DNA of 64,000 nucleotides from Shewanella donghaensis (GCF_007567505.1 NZ_CP041783.1:3472001-3536000); one strand, 5' to 3'; positions 1 to 10,278 are shown, counted from the stretch's first letter. The notes: generated from the sequence alone by a model not told the origin. Translations and numbers: made by a program.

Positions 1-1
1 A

Positions 2-391
2 GAAACGCCTAAGTTTGAGCATTTTGGGTATCAAGCTGAACTTATGCGAAGTCCTTTTGTACCACCATCTCGAGAACTTACAGAGGATGTGGTGGATACA
101 ACAAGGGATTGTTTACAGCCAGATTTAAAACGTCGTAAAGGTCGTTTAGAAACTTATGCTTTAGATAATTTAAGAATGCGCGGAACATTAAGTGAAGACG
201 GTACTGTTTGGGCCTTAATTGAATCATCAGACGCCAATGTTTATCGGTTAGGTGTTGGTGAGTATCTTGGGCTTTATTACGGGCAAATCGCTAATGTTAC
301 ACCGCAATACATTGAAATTATAGAATTAATACCTGACGGTTCAGGTTGCTGGGCTGAAAGAGCGAGCAATCTAGAACTTTCTGGCAAATAA
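2..391 (+). CDS. pilP: Type IV pilus assembly protein PilP (C-terminal part, cut by window edge)
   Basis: PilP is the inner-membrane lipoprotein that links the PilN/PilO complex to the PilQ secretin in type IV pilus assembly. The frame is already open at base 2, so the signal peptide and lipobox lie outside the window; the ATG at 44 is internal and should not be taken as the start. Visible are the RSPFVPPSR linker stretch and the beta-rich C-terminal domain (RMRGTL near base 175, VGEYLG near base 260) expected to dock onto PilQ. The stop is 21 bp before pilQ, as in the usual pilMNOPQ operon. Identification rests on this context plus the recognisable C-terminal domain. Confidence 0.9.
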   Translation, partial: ETPKFEHFGYQAELMRSPFVPPSRELTEDVVDTTRDCLQPDLKRRKGRLETYALDNLRMRGTLSEDGTVWALIESSDANVYRLGVGEYLGLYYGQIANVTPQYIEIIELIPDGSGCWAERASNLELSGK

Positions 392-412
392 TAAGCGAAG
401 GATGAGGGAATA

Positions 413-2461
413 ATGAAATCTTCTGCCGCGATACTAATATCGAATAAAAAAATCTCACTTTACAGAACCGTGCTTGGTGCTGTGTTATTGCTTGGTGTTT
501 TACCGAGCGCGTTAGCCGCAAATAAGTTATTGGACGTAAAGTATCATTCAATCGTTGATCATCAATTAGAGCTTGAACTTGTTTTTGAGTCAGACATTAT
601 TCAGCCTGAAGTTGACTTATCAGGGTCTCCTGCCCAGATATTGTTGAGTTTCGCTGACAGTATCTCTAGCCTTGATAAAGATGAAATAACTATTGATAGA
701 GTCGGAGTTGAAGGTTTAAAGACCACTCAGCAAAATGGCGCTCTTAATATTGTTGTAGATTTAACTGAAGTTAAGCCTTATCAAGGGAAAGTTGTAGGTA
801 ATACCTATCGCTTGACTGTGAATGACACCATGTCGGGACCTGATAGTGCTGATAACCCATTTGTAAATGGCATCGACACCATTGATTTTCGCCGTAACAA
901 TAGTGGTGGTGGTGACTTACTGATTCATTTAAATAACCGCTCAGTGGCAGCTAATGTTGCTCAAGTGGGATCAAAACTTGAAGTTAAGCTTTATAACACT
1001 GATATTAAAAGTGAGCTTTTATATGTCATGGACGTGCAGGATTTTAATACGCCAGTGACAAGCTTTGAGACATTTAAAGAAGATTTAACGTCTCGAATCA
1101 TGGTCGATGTTGATGGCAACTACGATTATAGTTACAAGCAAGACGGTAATGTTTTCAAAGTGAGTATTAATAAAGTTGAGCGCGTTGCCATTGCGAAAGA
1201 AGACAAAAAATATAACGGCCGTTCTTTATCTTTAAATTTTCAAAACATCTCAGTCAGAACCGTTTTGCAAATTATTGCTGATTACAATGATTTTAACCTT
1301 GTTACCAGTGACACGGTAGAAGGAAATATTACACTACGTTTAGATGATGTGCCTTGGGATCAAGCATTGGACTTGATTCTTCAAACCAAAGGCTTAGATA
1401 AGCGTATTGAAGGCAATATTTTGATGGTCGCGCCAAGTGAAGAGTTGGCAATACGTGAAAGACAAGATTTAGCCAATCAGCAAGAGGTTAAAGAACTTGC
1501 GCCACTTTATTCAGAATACATTCAAATAAACTATGCCAAAGCTGTCGATATTGCAGAATTGATGAAAGGGGCTGATTCGAGCTTACTATCTAGTCGTGGC
1601 AGCGTGGCTGTTGATGAGCGTACTAATACCGTCTTAGTTAAAGATACCGCAGAATCGTTGGAAACTATTCACCGTTTAGTTGAAGTGTTAGATATTCCGA
1701 TTAAACAGGTATTAATCGAAGCCCGTATGGTTACGGTTAAGGATAACGTTTCTGAAGACTTAGGTATTCGTTGGGGCATCACTGATCAACAGGGTACTAA
1801 AGGGACTTCTGGCTCGCTTGAAGGGGCAAATGATATTGCTTCTGGACTGATACCTGCGTTAAGTGACCGCTTGAATGTGAATTTACCTTCTTCAGCGACA
1901 AATGCTGCCAGTATTGCGTTTAGTGTGGCTAAAATGGCTGATGGCACCGTACTTGATTTAGAGCTAAGTGCTCTAGAGCAAGAGAATAAAGGTGAAATTA
2001 TTGCCAGTCCTCGTATCACTACCTCAAATCAAAAAGCAGCCTTTATTGAGCAGGGTGTGGAGATACCTTATGTCGAAGCTGCCTCAAGTGGTGCAACTAC
2101 AGTAAGCTTTAAAAAAGCGGTATTATCTTTACGTGTTACGCCTCAAATTACACCTGATGATCGAGTTATTCTAGACCTTACAATTACTCAAGATACTCGA
2201 GGTGAGGTCGTTCAAACTGGTACTGGTGAAGCAGTTTCTATTGATACGCAGCGTATTGGAACACAAGTGCTCGTTGATAATGGTGAAACTATCGTACTTG
2301 GTGGTATTTACCAGCAAAACTTGATTAGCCGAGTGAGTAAAGTTCCTGTTTTAGGAGATATTCCATTACTTGGGTTCTTATTCCGCAATACATCTGATAA
2401 AAATGAGCGCCAAGAGTTACTAATATTCGTGACACCTAAAATTGTGACTGAAAAAATGTAA
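413..2461 (+). CDS. pilQ: Type IV pilus outer-membrane secretin PilQ
   Basis: PilQ forms the outer-membrane secretin ring through which the type IV pilus is extruded. The 682-residue product has an N-terminal signal peptide (hydrophobic core about residues 20-33, ending SALA), an AMIN-type peptidoglycan-binding region in roughly residues 40-260, the secretin N0/STN domain from about residue 270 (LSLNFQNISVRTVLQ), an N1 domain around 370-440, and the secretin beta-barrel domain from about 500. The latter ends with the family signature VPVLGDIPLLGFLFRN. The length is normal for the family. The ATG follows an AAGGATGAGG ribosome-binding region. It is the last gene of the pil operon, and a strong terminator follows 17 bp after the stop. 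Confidence 0.96.
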   Translation: MKSSAAILISNKKISLYRTVLGAVLLLGVLPSALAANKLLDVKYHSIVDHQLELELVFESDIIQPEVDLSGSPAQILLSFADSISSLDKDEITIDRVGVEGLKTTQQNGALNIVVDLTEVKPYQGKVVGNTYRLTVNDTMSGPDSADNPFVNGIDTIDFRRNNSGGGDLLIHLNNRSVAANVAQVGSKLEVKLYNTDIKSELLYVMDVQDFNTPVTSFETFKEDLTSRIMVDVDGNYDYSYKQDGNVFKVSINKVERVAIAKEDKKYNGRSLSLNFQNISVRTVLQIIADYNDFNLVTSDTVEGNITLRLDDVPWDQALDLILQTKGLDKRIEGNILMVAPSEELAIRERQDLANQQEVKELAPLYSEYIQINYAKAVDIAELMKGADSSLLSSRGSVAVDERTNTVLVKDTAESLETIHRLVEVLDIPIKQVLIEARMVTVKDNVSEDLGIRWGITDQQGTKGTSGSLEGANDIASGLIPALSDRLNVNLPSSATNAASIAFSVAKMADGTVLDLELSALEQENKGEIIASPRITTSNQKAAFIEQGVEIPYVEAASSGATTVSFKKAVLSLRVTPQITPDDRVILDLTITQDTRGEVVQTGTGEAVSIDTQRIGTQVLVDNGETIVLGGIYQQNLISRVSKVPVLGDIPLLGFLFRNTSDKNERQELLIFVTPKIVTEKM

Positions 2462-2478
2462 ACTCACAGAAATAATAA

Positions 2479-2507
2479 TGCCAGCTTAATTGCTGGCATT
2501 TTTTTGC
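2479..2507 (+). terminator. Rho-independent terminator after pilQ
   Basis: An 8-bp stem, ATGCCAGC paired with GCTGGCAT, encloses a short AT loop and is followed by a run of seven T. It ends the pil operon. Confidence 0.9.
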
Positions 2508-2761
2508 GCTAACGTTATTAATTCATTGATAATATTTTAGTCATTACATATCGCGGGCATGGACATGTTCGAACAAATTACAGCTTATAAATATTTATTT
2601 TGAATAAACTTACTTTAAATCGTCAACATGACTTGCAACAACTGGTGAATAACTGAGATAATCCGACGTCAAGTCTCATTAGAGCAAGGTTAAATTTTAG
2701 GTCGGTTTGAGTTTTAAGTCGGCAAGGCATACTTTTCATATAAGATTCAGACGTATATAAA
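2508..2761 (+). promoter_or_regulatory. Intergenic region upstream of aroK
   Basis: About 250 bases without a supportable gene. Since a terminator precedes it and aroK-aroB-damX-dam follow, the promoter for that unit is expected here, but I see no clear -35/-10 pair. A short opposite-strand frame here has no start context and no recognisable product. Confidence 0.3.
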
Positions 2762-3277
2762 ATGGCTGAAAAACGCAATATTTTTCTGGTAGGCCCTATG
2801 GGCGCAGGCAAAAGCACAATTGGTCGCCATCTGGCCCAACTGCTGCATTTAGATTTTCACGATTCAGATCACGAGATTGAGCAACGCACAGGTGCAGATA
2901 TTGCATGGGTGTTTGACGTTGAAGGCGAAGAAGGTTTTCGTGTTCGCGAGGCTCAGGTCATCGCCGACCTGTCGGAAAAGCAGGGCATTGTCCTAGCTAC
3001 TGGCGGCGGATCTGTACAAAGCAAAGACATTCGTAATCACTTATCAGCTCGCGGTATTGTTGTATACCTAGAGACTACAATTGATAAGCAGGTTGCTCGA
3101 ACTCAACGTGATAAGCGTCGACCTTTACTACAGGTTGATGACCCTCGCGAAGTGCTTGAGGATCTTGCTGGAGTTCGTAATCCTTTATATGAAGAGATTG
3201 CAGACGTTATTGTTAAGACTGATGAACAAAGTGCGAAAATTGTCGCAAATCAAATTATTGAGCAACTCGGTTTTTAG
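2762..3277 (+). CDS. aroK: Shikimate kinase I
   Basis: AroK phosphorylates shikimate with ATP to shikimate 3-phosphate, the fifth step of chorismate synthesis, in the cytosol. The 171-residue protein has the Walker A motif GPMGAGKST at residues 9-17, the shikimate-binding DSDHEIE stretch at about 33, the glycine triad TGGGS at about 80, and the lid arginines in RDKRRPLL at about 117. Length and motif order match AroK of enterobacteria. It lies 8 bp upstream of aroB, forming the usual aroK-aroB-damX-dam unit. The ribosome-binding site before the ATG is weak, but the start is fixed by homology to other AroK N-termini ([13 protein letters not shown]). Confidence 0.97.
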   Translation: MAEKRNIFLVGPMGAGKSTIGRHLAQLLHLDFHDSDHEIEQRTGADIAWVFDVEGEEGFRVREAQVIADLSEKQGIVLATGGGSVQSKDIRNHLSARGIVVYLETTIDKQVARTQRDKRRPLLQVDDPREVLEDLAGVRNPLYEEIADVIVKTDEQSAKIVANQIIEQLGF

Positions 3278-3285
3278 GTAGGTTT

Positions 3286-4362
3286 ATGCAACAAGTTCAG
3301 GTTGAATTAGGTGTAAGAAGTTATCCCATTTATATTGGCCAGAATTTATTGCTACAAAATGCTTATCTAACCGATTACCTTTCCGGTAAAAAAGCACTTA
3401 TCGTCACTAATGACACCATTGCACCGTTGTACTTAGAACAAGTTCAGCAAGCTATGGCGTGTTGCAGTGATGTGGGTGTCGTTGTATTACCGGATGGTGA
3501 ACAATATAAAGATTTAACTCACTTAGATTTAATTTTTTCTGCATTGTTAGAAAATAATTATGCTCGTGATTGCGTGATTGTAGCGCTAGGTGGCGGTGTC
3601 ATTGGTGACATGGCCGGCTTTGCTGCGTCTTGCTATCAGCGAGGAGTTGAATTCATTCAAATTCCTACCACATTGTTATCACAGGTCGATTCTTCTGTTG
3701 GTGGCAAAACTGCAGTAAACCATCCGCTCGGTAAAAATATGATTGGTGCGTTTTATCAGCCCCAACTTGTATTGATCGACACAAATTGTTTATCGACATT
3801 ACCAGCTAACGAGTTTGCCGCGGGAATGGCAGAAGTCATAAAGTATGGCATCATCTGGGACGCTGGGTTCTTCACTTGGTTAGAGCAAAATGTCGATAGT
3901 TTAAAAGCACTAGATACCGAGGCATTAAGCTATGCTATTGCCAAGTGTTGCCAGATTAAAGCTGACGTAGTGGCAGAAGACGAAACCGAACGCGGTGTTA
4001 GAGCACTTCTTAACCTAGGACATACCTTTGGTCATGCTATAGAAGCTGAAATGGGCTACGGTGTTTGGTTGCATGGTGAGGCTGTATCGACAGGTACCAT
4101 AATGGCAGCAGTCACAGCACAGAAATTAGGTTTAATTGAACAGCAAGATGTTGATCGTATTACACGGTTAATGATGGCATTTGATTTACCAACCTCCTCT
4201 CCTGACTCGATGACATTTGCAGATTTTATGAAGCATATGCAAAGGGATAAAAAAGTGCTCGCCGGTCAAATTCGCTTAGTCTTACCGACTTCAATAGGGT
4301 CAGCTGACGTGTTCTCTGATGTTGAAGAGACATTATTGGCAGACGTTATTAGCCAAGTTTAA
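3286..4362 (+). CDS. aroB: 3-dehydroquinate synthase
   Basis: AroB converts DAHP to 3-dehydroquinate, the second shikimate-pathway step, using NAD+ and a divalent metal. The 358-residue sequence shows the NAD-binding [14 protein letters not shown] at about residue 104, the substrate loop [18 protein letters not shown] at about 129, and metal-ligand histidines within [10 protein letters not shown] and LHGEAV at about residues 247-268, plus the conserved AEVIKYG. All catalytic motifs appear intact. It follows aroK closely and precedes damX, consistent with one transcript. Confidence 0.98.
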   Translation: MQQVQVELGVRSYPIYIGQNLLLQNAYLTDYLSGKKALIVTNDTIAPLYLEQVQQAMACCSDVGVVVLPDGEQYKDLTHLDLIFSALLENNYARDCVIVALGGGVIGDMAGFAASCYQRGVEFIQIPTTLLSQVDSSVGGKTAVNHPLGKNMIGAFYQPQLVLIDTNCLSTLPANEFAAGMAEVIKYGIIWDAGFFTWLEQNVDSLKALDTEALSYAIAKCCQIKADVVAEDETERGVRALLNLGHTFGHAIEAEMGYGVWLHGEAVSTGTIMAAVTAQKLGLIEQQDVDRITRLMMAFDLPTSSPDSMTFADFMKHMQRDKKVLAGQIRLVLPTSIGSADVFSDVEETLLADVISQV

Positions 4363-4388
4363 GCTTGCTTAAGTTTAACGGTGGGCTT

Positions 4389-5876
4389 GTGGATATACAA
4401 CAAACGCTACTACTTCCTTCTCAAGAAGCTTTAGTACAACGACTTCAACATATTGCCAGCTACAGTGAGCAACTTGTATTAGTGTCAGGTGCTAAAGGCT
4501 CCGGCAAAACGACCCTAGTTACTGCTCTGGCAAGTGAGTTAGATAATTATAACTCTGCATTAGTTATCTGTCCTATGCATGCAGACAGTGCTGAAATCCG
4601 CCGAAAAATCCTTGTACAACTTATCTCGTCGCCAATTTTCGATGATGCTTTGCCATTATCAGATACCTTGATGCGGATTCAATCAAGTTTAACAAAACCC
4701 TTGCATATCATTATTGATGACGCGCATTTGTTACCTAAAGAGCTATGGGCTGAATGCTTAGTCTTAACCCAAATACAATGTGCTGGTAAACCCGTATCAC
4801 TCACTTTTACAGTGACGACACAAAGTTTTGCTGAATTAACTGAGTTAACAGCAGCCACTAAAGATTTGCTACTCAGTGTAGATATTGAACCATTATCTAT
4901 GGTTGAACGGGAAGGTTTGTATCGCACACTTCTCGTGCGAAGTAATAAATCCCCGTTTATTCCCCGAGAAATTATCCAGGCACAAATTGAAAAGCAATCA
5001 GGCACACCTGCTGAAGTTATTGCATTATTAAATGTCGCATTAGAGGATAAAGTCGATCAGAAAAAGCGTTGGCCTAAATTTGCCTCGACAGCAGTTGTTG
5101 GTGCAATTGTGATGTTAACAATTGCAGTGATGTGGTTTTTTTATGACGATCAAGATGTTGATTCGACGGTTGATGCCCCTCAACTGCCCGTTTTGTATAG
5201 CGCCCCTAACTCTGATGTTGAATGGTTTAATTTTTTCTATGCTCAAAAATTATTGCAATCTTGGTTATTAGAGCATGGCTACTTGGTGAAAATAAATAAG
5301 CCAGACTCAACAATACCTTTTGAACAACATATCATGCAAAATTCTTCAATCTCTAAAGCTAATAACGTTGATACTGTGGCAACCGACAATACTGAACTGG
5401 CCGTTATTAAAACGAGTACGTTGAATTTAGGATTACAAAATAACGGCAGTGCGTCTAACGTTGATACTAGCTCTAGCGAAGATATCCATACTGACGATGT
5501 AGATGAATCCATAGCAATTATTGAGATAGATAAATTACAGCAACAATCCATTGACCCAATAGATGAACCCGTTAAGCAGGTCGATGCAGCAGTGGTAAAT
5601 AATATTACGCCTTTAATGCAGCGTTCAGGTTACACTCTGCAACTTGCGAGCGTCAAAGATCAAAAGTCCCTACAAAATATTTTATCAAAACTAGAAGATG
5701 AACCATCTTTAGTTGAGGCAAAATTTAAAGATCGTTATATTGTGTTGTTTGGTCAGTTTGATGATGCCGCTGAAGCACAAAGTAAGGCAATAGCTTTACA
5801 AAGTGAGCTTGGATTGAGTGCACCTTGGGTTAGAAAGTTTAGCGATCTTAAAGGCTATCAACTGAGTTTGAATTAA
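4389..5876 (+). CDS. damX: DamX-like AAA-ATPase/SPOR-domain cell-division protein
   Basis: DamX is a septal-ring protein that binds denuded septal peptidoglycan through a C-terminal SPOR domain. This version carries an N-terminal AAA/ExeA-like ATPase region with a Walker A (GAKGSGKTT) and a Walker B-like IIIDDAHLL. A single transmembrane helix follows at about residue 225 (VVGAIVMLTIAVMWFF), then a long polar linker rich in Ser/Asp, and a SPOR domain over the last 75 residues (YTLQLAS...YIVLFGQF). I chose the GTG at 4389, preceded by GGTGGG, because it begins just before the conserved LLLPSQEAL. A TTG at 4365 in the same frame would add eight residues but has no Shine-Dalgarno. Its position between aroB and dam is the family hallmark. 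Confidence 0.85.
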   Translation: MDIQQTLLLPSQEALVQRLQHIASYSEQLVLVSGAKGSGKTTLVTALASELDNYNSALVICPMHADSAEIRRKILVQLISSPIFDDALPLSDTLMRIQSSLTKPLHIIIDDAHLLPKELWAECLVLTQIQCAGKPVSLTFTVTTQSFAELTELTAATKDLLLSVDIEPLSMVEREGLYRTLLVRSNKSPFIPREIIQAQIEKQSGTPAEVIALLNVALEDKVDQKKRWPKFASTAVVGAIVMLTIAVMWFFYDDQDVDSTVDAPQLPVLYSAPNSDVEWFNFFYAQKLLQSWLLEHGYLVKINKPDSTIPFEQHIMQNSSISKANNVDTVATDNTELAVIKTSTLNLGLQNNGSASNVDTSSSEDIHTDDVDESIAIIEIDKLQQQSIDPIDEPVKQVDAAVVNNITPLMQRSGYTLQLASVKDQKSLQNILSKLEDEPSLVEAKFKDRYIVLFGQFDDAAEAQSKAIALQSELGLSAPWVRKFSDLKGYQLSLN

Positions 5877-5973
5877 ATGAACAAAACCCTTAAGTTTACT
5901 GGATTCAAACAATGAATATTCTTATTAAAAAGAGTACAATCATCAGCTTTATTTTTGCTAGTAACTGGTATTC

Positions 5974-6813
5974 ATGACTAAAAAGCATAGAGCCTTTCTT
6001 AAGTGGGCGGGTGGAAAATTTAAACTCGTTGACGAGCTAGCAAAGCATTTGCCTGAAGGTGAAAGGTTAATTGAACCATTTGTAGGAGCGGGTTCGGTAT
6101 TTCTTAATACTGATTATGACTCATACCTGCTATGCGATATTAATCACGATTTGATTAACCTTTATAATATTGTCAAAAACGAGCCTGATAGATACATTGC
6201 TGCGGCTAAAGCGATGTTTGTACCAGAGATGAACGTTAAAGAACAATATTATCGAGTGCGTGAAGAATTCAATCAAACTCAAGACCCATTTAAACGTTCA
6301 GTGTACTTCCTGTATATGAATCGTCACGGTTTTAATGGCTTATGTCGTTATAATCGTAAAGGCGGCTTTAATGTGCCGTTTGGGTCTTATAAAAAACCTT
6401 ATTTTCCAGAGAATGAATTACTTTATTTTTCTGAAAAAGCGCAAAAAGCCACCTTTTACTGTGTCGGGTATGAACAAGCATTCGATATGGCTGACAAAGG
6501 TGATGTGATTTATTGCGATCCACCATATGCACCACTATCAACCACGGCAAGTTTTACTACCTACGTTGGTCCAGGATTCAGTCTTGATGACCAAGCATTA
6601 CTAGCTAGACAATCACGCCATACAGCGCTTGTACGGGATATACCGGTATTGATTAGTAATCATGATATTCCGCTTACTAGAGAGTTATATCGGGGCGCTA
6701 AAATGGCTTCTATAGCTGTGCAGCGTAATATCAGTCAAAAAGGTTCTTCTCGTAAGAAGGTCGCTGAAGTGATGGCGTTATATGATCATCATTATCAAGA
6801 AGTGATTGATTAG
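5974..6813 (+). CDS. dam: DNA adenine methyltransferase Dam (GATC)
   Basis: Dam methylates N6 of adenine in GATC, directing mismatch repair and timing of replication initiation. The 279-residue protein contains the AdoMet-binding KWAGGK near residue 11 and EPFVGAGSVF near 35, and the catalytic DPPY near residue 181, in the class-alpha order typical of Dam. The length matches E. coli Dam (278). It sits about 97 bp downstream of damX. It converges with a small membrane-protein gene that ends 22 bp away on the other strand. No strong terminator hairpin is seen in that gap. Confidence 0.97.
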   Translation: MTKKHRAFLKWAGGKFKLVDELAKHLPEGERLIEPFVGAGSVFLNTDYDSYLLCDINHDLINLYNIVKNEPDRYIAAAKAMFVPEMNVKEQYYRVREEFNQTQDPFKRSVYFLYMNRHGFNGLCRYNRKGGFNVPFGSYKKPYFPENELLYFSEKAQKATFYCVGYEQAFDMADKGDVIYCDPPYAPLSTTASFTTYVGPGFSLDDQALLARQSRHTALVRDIPVLISNHDIPLTRELYRGAKMASIAVQRNISQKGSSRKKVAEVMALYDHHYQEVID

Positions 6814-6835
6814 CTAGTGAGTGGAATAGACGAAC

Positions 6836-7018
6836 TTAGCTCAACACCTGATTAACGATAAAGATGAGTGATAAAATCATAAAAATCGCCAGAGCAATCC
6901 CCATTAAGATAAAAGGTAGTGGGGAGCTATTATGATTAAAATCACGTTGACGGTTATCTTCGGTTTGTACCCCGAAAAAAGCGGCAACGGTACTGGTGAA
7001 AACTCGCCAAATAGACAT
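6836..7018 (-). CDS. DUF2970 family small membrane protein
   Basis: A 60-residue protein with an N-terminal amphipathic stretch (WRVFTSTVAAFFGVQTE) and one C-terminal transmembrane helix at about residues 36-58. It resembles the DUF2970 family found in many gammaproteobacteria, whose function is not known. Its ATG overlaps the stop of the preceding 122-residue gene by one base (TAATG), so the two are probably translationally coupled and act together. Confidence 0.7.
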   Translation of the reverse strand: MSIWRVFTSTVAAFFGVQTEDNRQRDFNHNSSPLPFILMGIALAIFMILSLIFIVNQVLS

Positions 7019-7386
7019 TAAATTGCGTTAGGGTTATTAGTAGGTATATCGTTGATAGGTTTGCTTTTATCGTTACTGTGTAACAGTTCAAGTAAGTCTA
7101 AAAAATGAAATTGGCTTGAACGGCTATTACCTGTAACCCAATCTCCCCAGCTCACATTATCTGAATCAATAGCGCAACGGTTAGTTGGATGGCTGCTTGG
7201 TAAGCTTGAGTTGTAAGTGACATCATTTGAACAATCACACTGCTTCGCTTGCAAGTTTTGCTGATTTTCGGACATGGCTACGTAGGCTACTAACATCAAT
7301 GCTGTAGTTGAAAATAAGCTTACCACAGGCTTTACTGTCACTTTTCCTGCTTGGTTGGTGCTTATCTTTAGCTGATTGAATATCAT
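7018..7386 (-). CDS. Hypothetical protein with N-terminal membrane anchor
   Basis: A 122-residue product of unknown function. Residues 18-38 form a hydrophobic segment (VKPVVSLFSTTALMLVAYVA) that could be an uncleaved anchor. The remainder is polar, with three cysteines (CDCSNDV and NRC) that could form disulfides if exported. I recognise no domain. Support for it being real is the TAATG overlap with the downstream DUF2970 gene and the absence of any competing gene. The start codon is uncertain because the ribosome-binding site is unremarkable. Confidence 0.5.
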   Translation of the reverse strand: MIFNQLKISTNQAGKVTVKPVVSLFSTTALMLVAYVAMSENQQNLQAKQCDCSNDVTYNSSLPSSHPTNRCAIDSDNVSWGDWVTGNSRSSQFHFLDLLELLHSNDKSKPINDIPTNNPNAI

Positions 7387-7688
7387 TAGGGCTATCCTTG
7401 TCTTATATTTCCAAAAATATCACAACAAAACATTAAGTTATTCTGCAAACATTGCCTTATACGCACTTTGATACAATAAAGTTTAAAAAACAAAGTGACT
7501 TATAATCATTATAGCAAGTTTGCTTAGATAATGAACATCAATAAACCGTGATCTAGATCAATTTAATACTTACAGATTATGAAAGTTTACATTAATCAGC
7601 TTTCATAAGTTTTTATTACGGTTTGTGACTAGAGCGTTTACGCTGCAGAGGGTAAAATAGTGGCACTTTTAATCGCCTCGAGAAGACT
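7387..7688 (+). promoter_or_regulatory. Intergenic region upstream of rpe with CRP-like palindrome
   Basis: About 300 bases between the divergent 122-residue gene and rpe. It contains the perfect palindrome TGATCTAGATCA at 7549-7560, which has the spacing and half-sites of a CRP site (TGTGA-N6-TCACA), though the outer bases of the right half are degenerate (TCAATT). No gene is seen here. Confidence 0.35.
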
Positions 7689-8363
7689 ATGCGTCCATTT
7701 TTGATTGCCCCATCTATTTTATCTGCCGATTTTGCCCGTTTGGGTGATGATGTTAAAGCCGTTTTAGATGCCGGTGCTGACGTTGTTCATTTTGATGTCA
7801 TGGATAACCACTATGTGCCAAACTTAACAATTGGCCCAATGGTGTGTAAAGCTTTGCGCGACTATGGCATTACTGCTGACATTGATGTGCATTTAATGGT
7901 TAAGCCTGTAGACAGTTTGATTCCTGATTTCGCTAAAGCTGGGGCATCTATTATTACTTTTCATCCAGAAGCCACAGAGCACCTTGATCGCAGTTTACAG
8001 CTGATTAATGAATCGGGTTGTAAAGCGGGTTTAGTATTTAATCCGGGTACGCCATTACATTACCTTGATCATGTAATGGATAAGCTTGATGTGATTTTAT
8101 TGATGTCAGTCAATCCCGGCTTTGGTGGTCAATCATTTATTCCATCTACCCTTGATAAGCTTAAGCAAGTACGTGACATCATCGATGCAAGCGGTTACGA
8201 CATTCGTTTAGAAGTTGATGGTGGCGTAAAAGTGGATAATATTGCTGAAATTGCTGCAGCAGGAGCAGATATGTTTGTTGCTGGTTCTGCTATTTTCAAT
8301 CAACCTGATTATAAAGTGGTTGTTGACCAAATGCGTGATGAACTTGCAAAAGTTGATGCATAA
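7689..8363 (+). CDS. rpe: Ribulose-phosphate 3-epimerase
   Basis: Rpe interconverts ribulose 5-phosphate and xylulose 5-phosphate in the pentose phosphate pathway. The 224-residue TIM-barrel protein has the N-terminal [13 protein letters not shown], the metal-binding [12 protein letters not shown] with its catalytic Asp, the flexible-loop region [12 protein letters not shown], and the phosphate-binding VDGGV and AGSAIF near the C-terminus. The length is standard. It is followed two bases later by gph and then trpS, a conserved gammaproteobacterial operon. Confidence 0.98.
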   Translation: MRPFLIAPSILSADFARLGDDVKAVLDAGADVVHFDVMDNHYVPNLTIGPMVCKALRDYGITADIDVHLMVKPVDSLIPDFAKAGASIITFHPEATEHLDRSLQLINESGCKAGLVFNPGTPLHYLDHVMDKLDVILLMSVNPGFGGQSFIPSTLDKLKQVRDIIDASGYDIRLEVDGGVKVDNIAEIAAAGADMFVAGSAIFNQPDYKVVVDQMRDELAKVDA

Positions 8364-8365
8364 TA

Positions 8366-9076
8366 ATGATAAATTTCTCTCAAATTAAAGCTATTGCATT
8401 TGATTTGGATGGCACTTTAGTGGATAGCGTGCCAGATCTTGCTGCTGCAACGTCAGCGACGCTTATTGAGTTAGGGCTGCCAGTATGTAATGAATCTCAA
8501 GTGAGAAGTTGGATTGGCAACGGTGCTAGAGTGTTGATGCAAAGAGCATTAGTGTTTGCAATGGGCAGCGATTATTCAGACGGTAAACTTGATGCCGCTA
8601 TGCCATTATTTATGGTGCATTATCAGCAACACTTACAAATGCATAGCAAGCTGTATCCTCAAGTCATATCGACACTGAATGCATTAAAATCTGCCGGGTA
8701 TCCCATGGCTATCGTCACTAATAAGCCATTTCGTTTTACTGAGCCATTATTAGCGGCATTTGAAATTGATGGTTTTTTTAGCTTGGTATTAGGTGGCGAT
8801 TCGCTAGAGAAAATGAAGCCCGATCCGTTACCTTTGACGCATATTTTGCAGCAATGGCAACTTGAGCCTGAGCAACTACTTATGGTTGGTGACTCAAAAA
8901 ATGACATCTTAGCAGCTAAATCTGCCGGAGTGAGTTCAATAGGCTTGACCTATGGCTACAACTACGGCGAAGATATCGGGCTGAGCAGCCCAACTGCAGT
9001 ATGTGAACAATTTAATGAAATTTTAGTGCGATTGAATATATCCGCTGAAATGAATGCAAAATCAATGGAGCAATAA
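8366..9076 (+). CDS. gph: Phosphoglycolate phosphatase (HAD family)
   Basis: Gph dephosphorylates 2-phosphoglycolate formed during repair of oxidised DNA ends. The 236-residue sequence has the HAD nucleophile motif [10 protein letters not shown] at residues 11-20, motif II IVTNKP near residue 115, and the motif III/IV region MKPDPLPL and MVGDSKNDI near 150-180. It lies between rpe and trpS. Its 3' end is 4 bp before the trpS start, suggesting translational coupling. Confidence 0.95.
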   Translation: MINFSQIKAIAFDLDGTLVDSVPDLAAATSATLIELGLPVCNESQVRSWIGNGARVLMQRALVFAMGSDYSDGKLDAAMPLFMVHYQQHLQMHSKLYPQVISTLNALKSAGYPMAIVTNKPFRFTEPLLAAFEIDGFFSLVLGGDSLEKMKPDPLPLTHILQQWQLEPEQLLMVGDSKNDILAAKSAGVSSIGLTYGYNYGEDIGLSSPTAVCEQFNEILVRLNISAEMNAKSMEQ

Positions 9077-9080
9077 ACGA

Positions 9081-10082
9081 ATGACTGCAAAACCTATCGT
9101 GTTTAGTGGTGCTCAACCATCAGGTGAGCTGAGTATTGGTAATTACATGGGCGCACTTCGTCAATGGGTTAGCATGCAAGATAGCCACGACTGTATTTAT
9201 TGTGTAGTTGATTTACATGCAATTACAGTGAGACAAGACCCTGCGAAATTGCGTGAAGCCTGTTTAGATACGTTAGCTATTTACCTCGCATGCGGTATCG
9301 ACCCTGAAAAAAGCACGGTATTTTTACAGTCTCAAGTTCCGCAGCATACTCAACTAAGTTGGGCGTTAAACTGTTACACCCAAATGGGTGAGCTAAGTCG
9401 TATGACGCAGTTTAAAGATAAGTCGCAAAAACATGCTAACAATATCAATGTGGGTCTATTTGATTATCCCGTGTTGATGGCTGCTGATATCTTGCTATAT
9501 CAAGCAAACGAAGTACCTGTTGGCCAAGACCAAAAGCAGCACTTAGAGCTAACTCGTGATATCGCGACGCGCTTTAACAATGCCTATGGTGATACGTTCG
9601 CAGTACCAGAGCCGTTTATTCCTCCAACGGGCGCGAAAGTTATGTCACTGCAAGAGCCGACTAAGAAAATGTCAAAGTCGGACGAAAACCGTAACAACGT
9701 TATTGGTTTACTTGATGATCCTAAAGCGATTATGAAGAAAGTTAAAAAGGCGATGACTGATAGTGAAGAGCCACCAGTAGTGCGTTTTGACGTAGACGAA
9801 AAACCAGGTGTTTCCAACTTATTAAGTTTGATGTCAGGTTGTAATGGTCAGTCAATCGAGTCGATTGAAAAAGACTTTGAAGGCAAAATGTATGGTCATC
9901 TAAAAGTGGCAACAGGTGAAGCGGTTGTCGCCATGCTTGAGCCATTGCAAGAGCGTTTTCATAAGATTAGAGCTGATGAAGATTATCTCAATGCGGTATT
10001 TAAAGCTGGTGCTGAAAAAGCTCAAGCTCGCGCAGAAGAGACGATCAAAAAAGTTTACGAAAAAATCGGTATGATTGTGTAG
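9081..10082 (+). CDS. trpS: Tryptophanyl-tRNA synthetase
   Basis: TrpS charges tRNA-Trp with tryptophan. The class I signature GNYMG replaces HIGH in [16 protein letters not shown] near residue 10, and the KMSKS loop is intact at about residue 195. The 333-residue form starting at ATG 9081 ([11 protein letters not shown]) fits known TrpS N-termini. An in-frame ATG at 9054 lies inside gph and is rejected because it adds a non-conserved nine-residue leader. It is the last gene of rpe-gph-trpS, with a terminator about 30 bp after the stop. Confidence 0.97.
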   Translation: MTAKPIVFSGAQPSGELSIGNYMGALRQWVSMQDSHDCIYCVVDLHAITVRQDPAKLREACLDTLAIYLACGIDPEKSTVFLQSQVPQHTQLSWALNCYTQMGELSRMTQFKDKSQKHANNINVGLFDYPVLMAADILLYQANEVPVGQDQKQHLELTRDIATRFNNAYGDTFAVPEPFIPPTGAKVMSLQEPTKKMSKSDENRNNVIGLLDDPKAIMKKVKKAMTDSEEPPVVRFDVDEKPGVSNLLSLMSGCNGQSIESIEKDFEGKMYGHLKVATGEAVVAMLEPLQERFHKIRADEDYLNAVFKAGAEKAQARAEETIKKVYEKIGMIV

Positions 10083-10113
10083 TCTTGTTATTGAATAGAT
10101 ATAAGTCTTTTGA

Positions 10114-10138
10114 AAGCCTGCAATTGCAGGCTTTTTTA
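10114..10138 (+). terminator. Terminator after trpS
   Basis: A perfect 20-bp palindrome centred on CAATTG (AAGCCTGC arms) runs into six T. It ends the rpe-gph-trpS unit. Confidence 0.88.
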
Positions 10139-10278
10139 TTGGGACTAATCTGTGCGAACCCATTTATTATTGATGAAGTAACGATAGAATACTTCGCTAA
10201 CCATGATTTACACGCAATAAAAATAAGGCTCTTTAAAATCGTGAACGCAACCCAAACAGAACAAAAAACAACAAAAGG

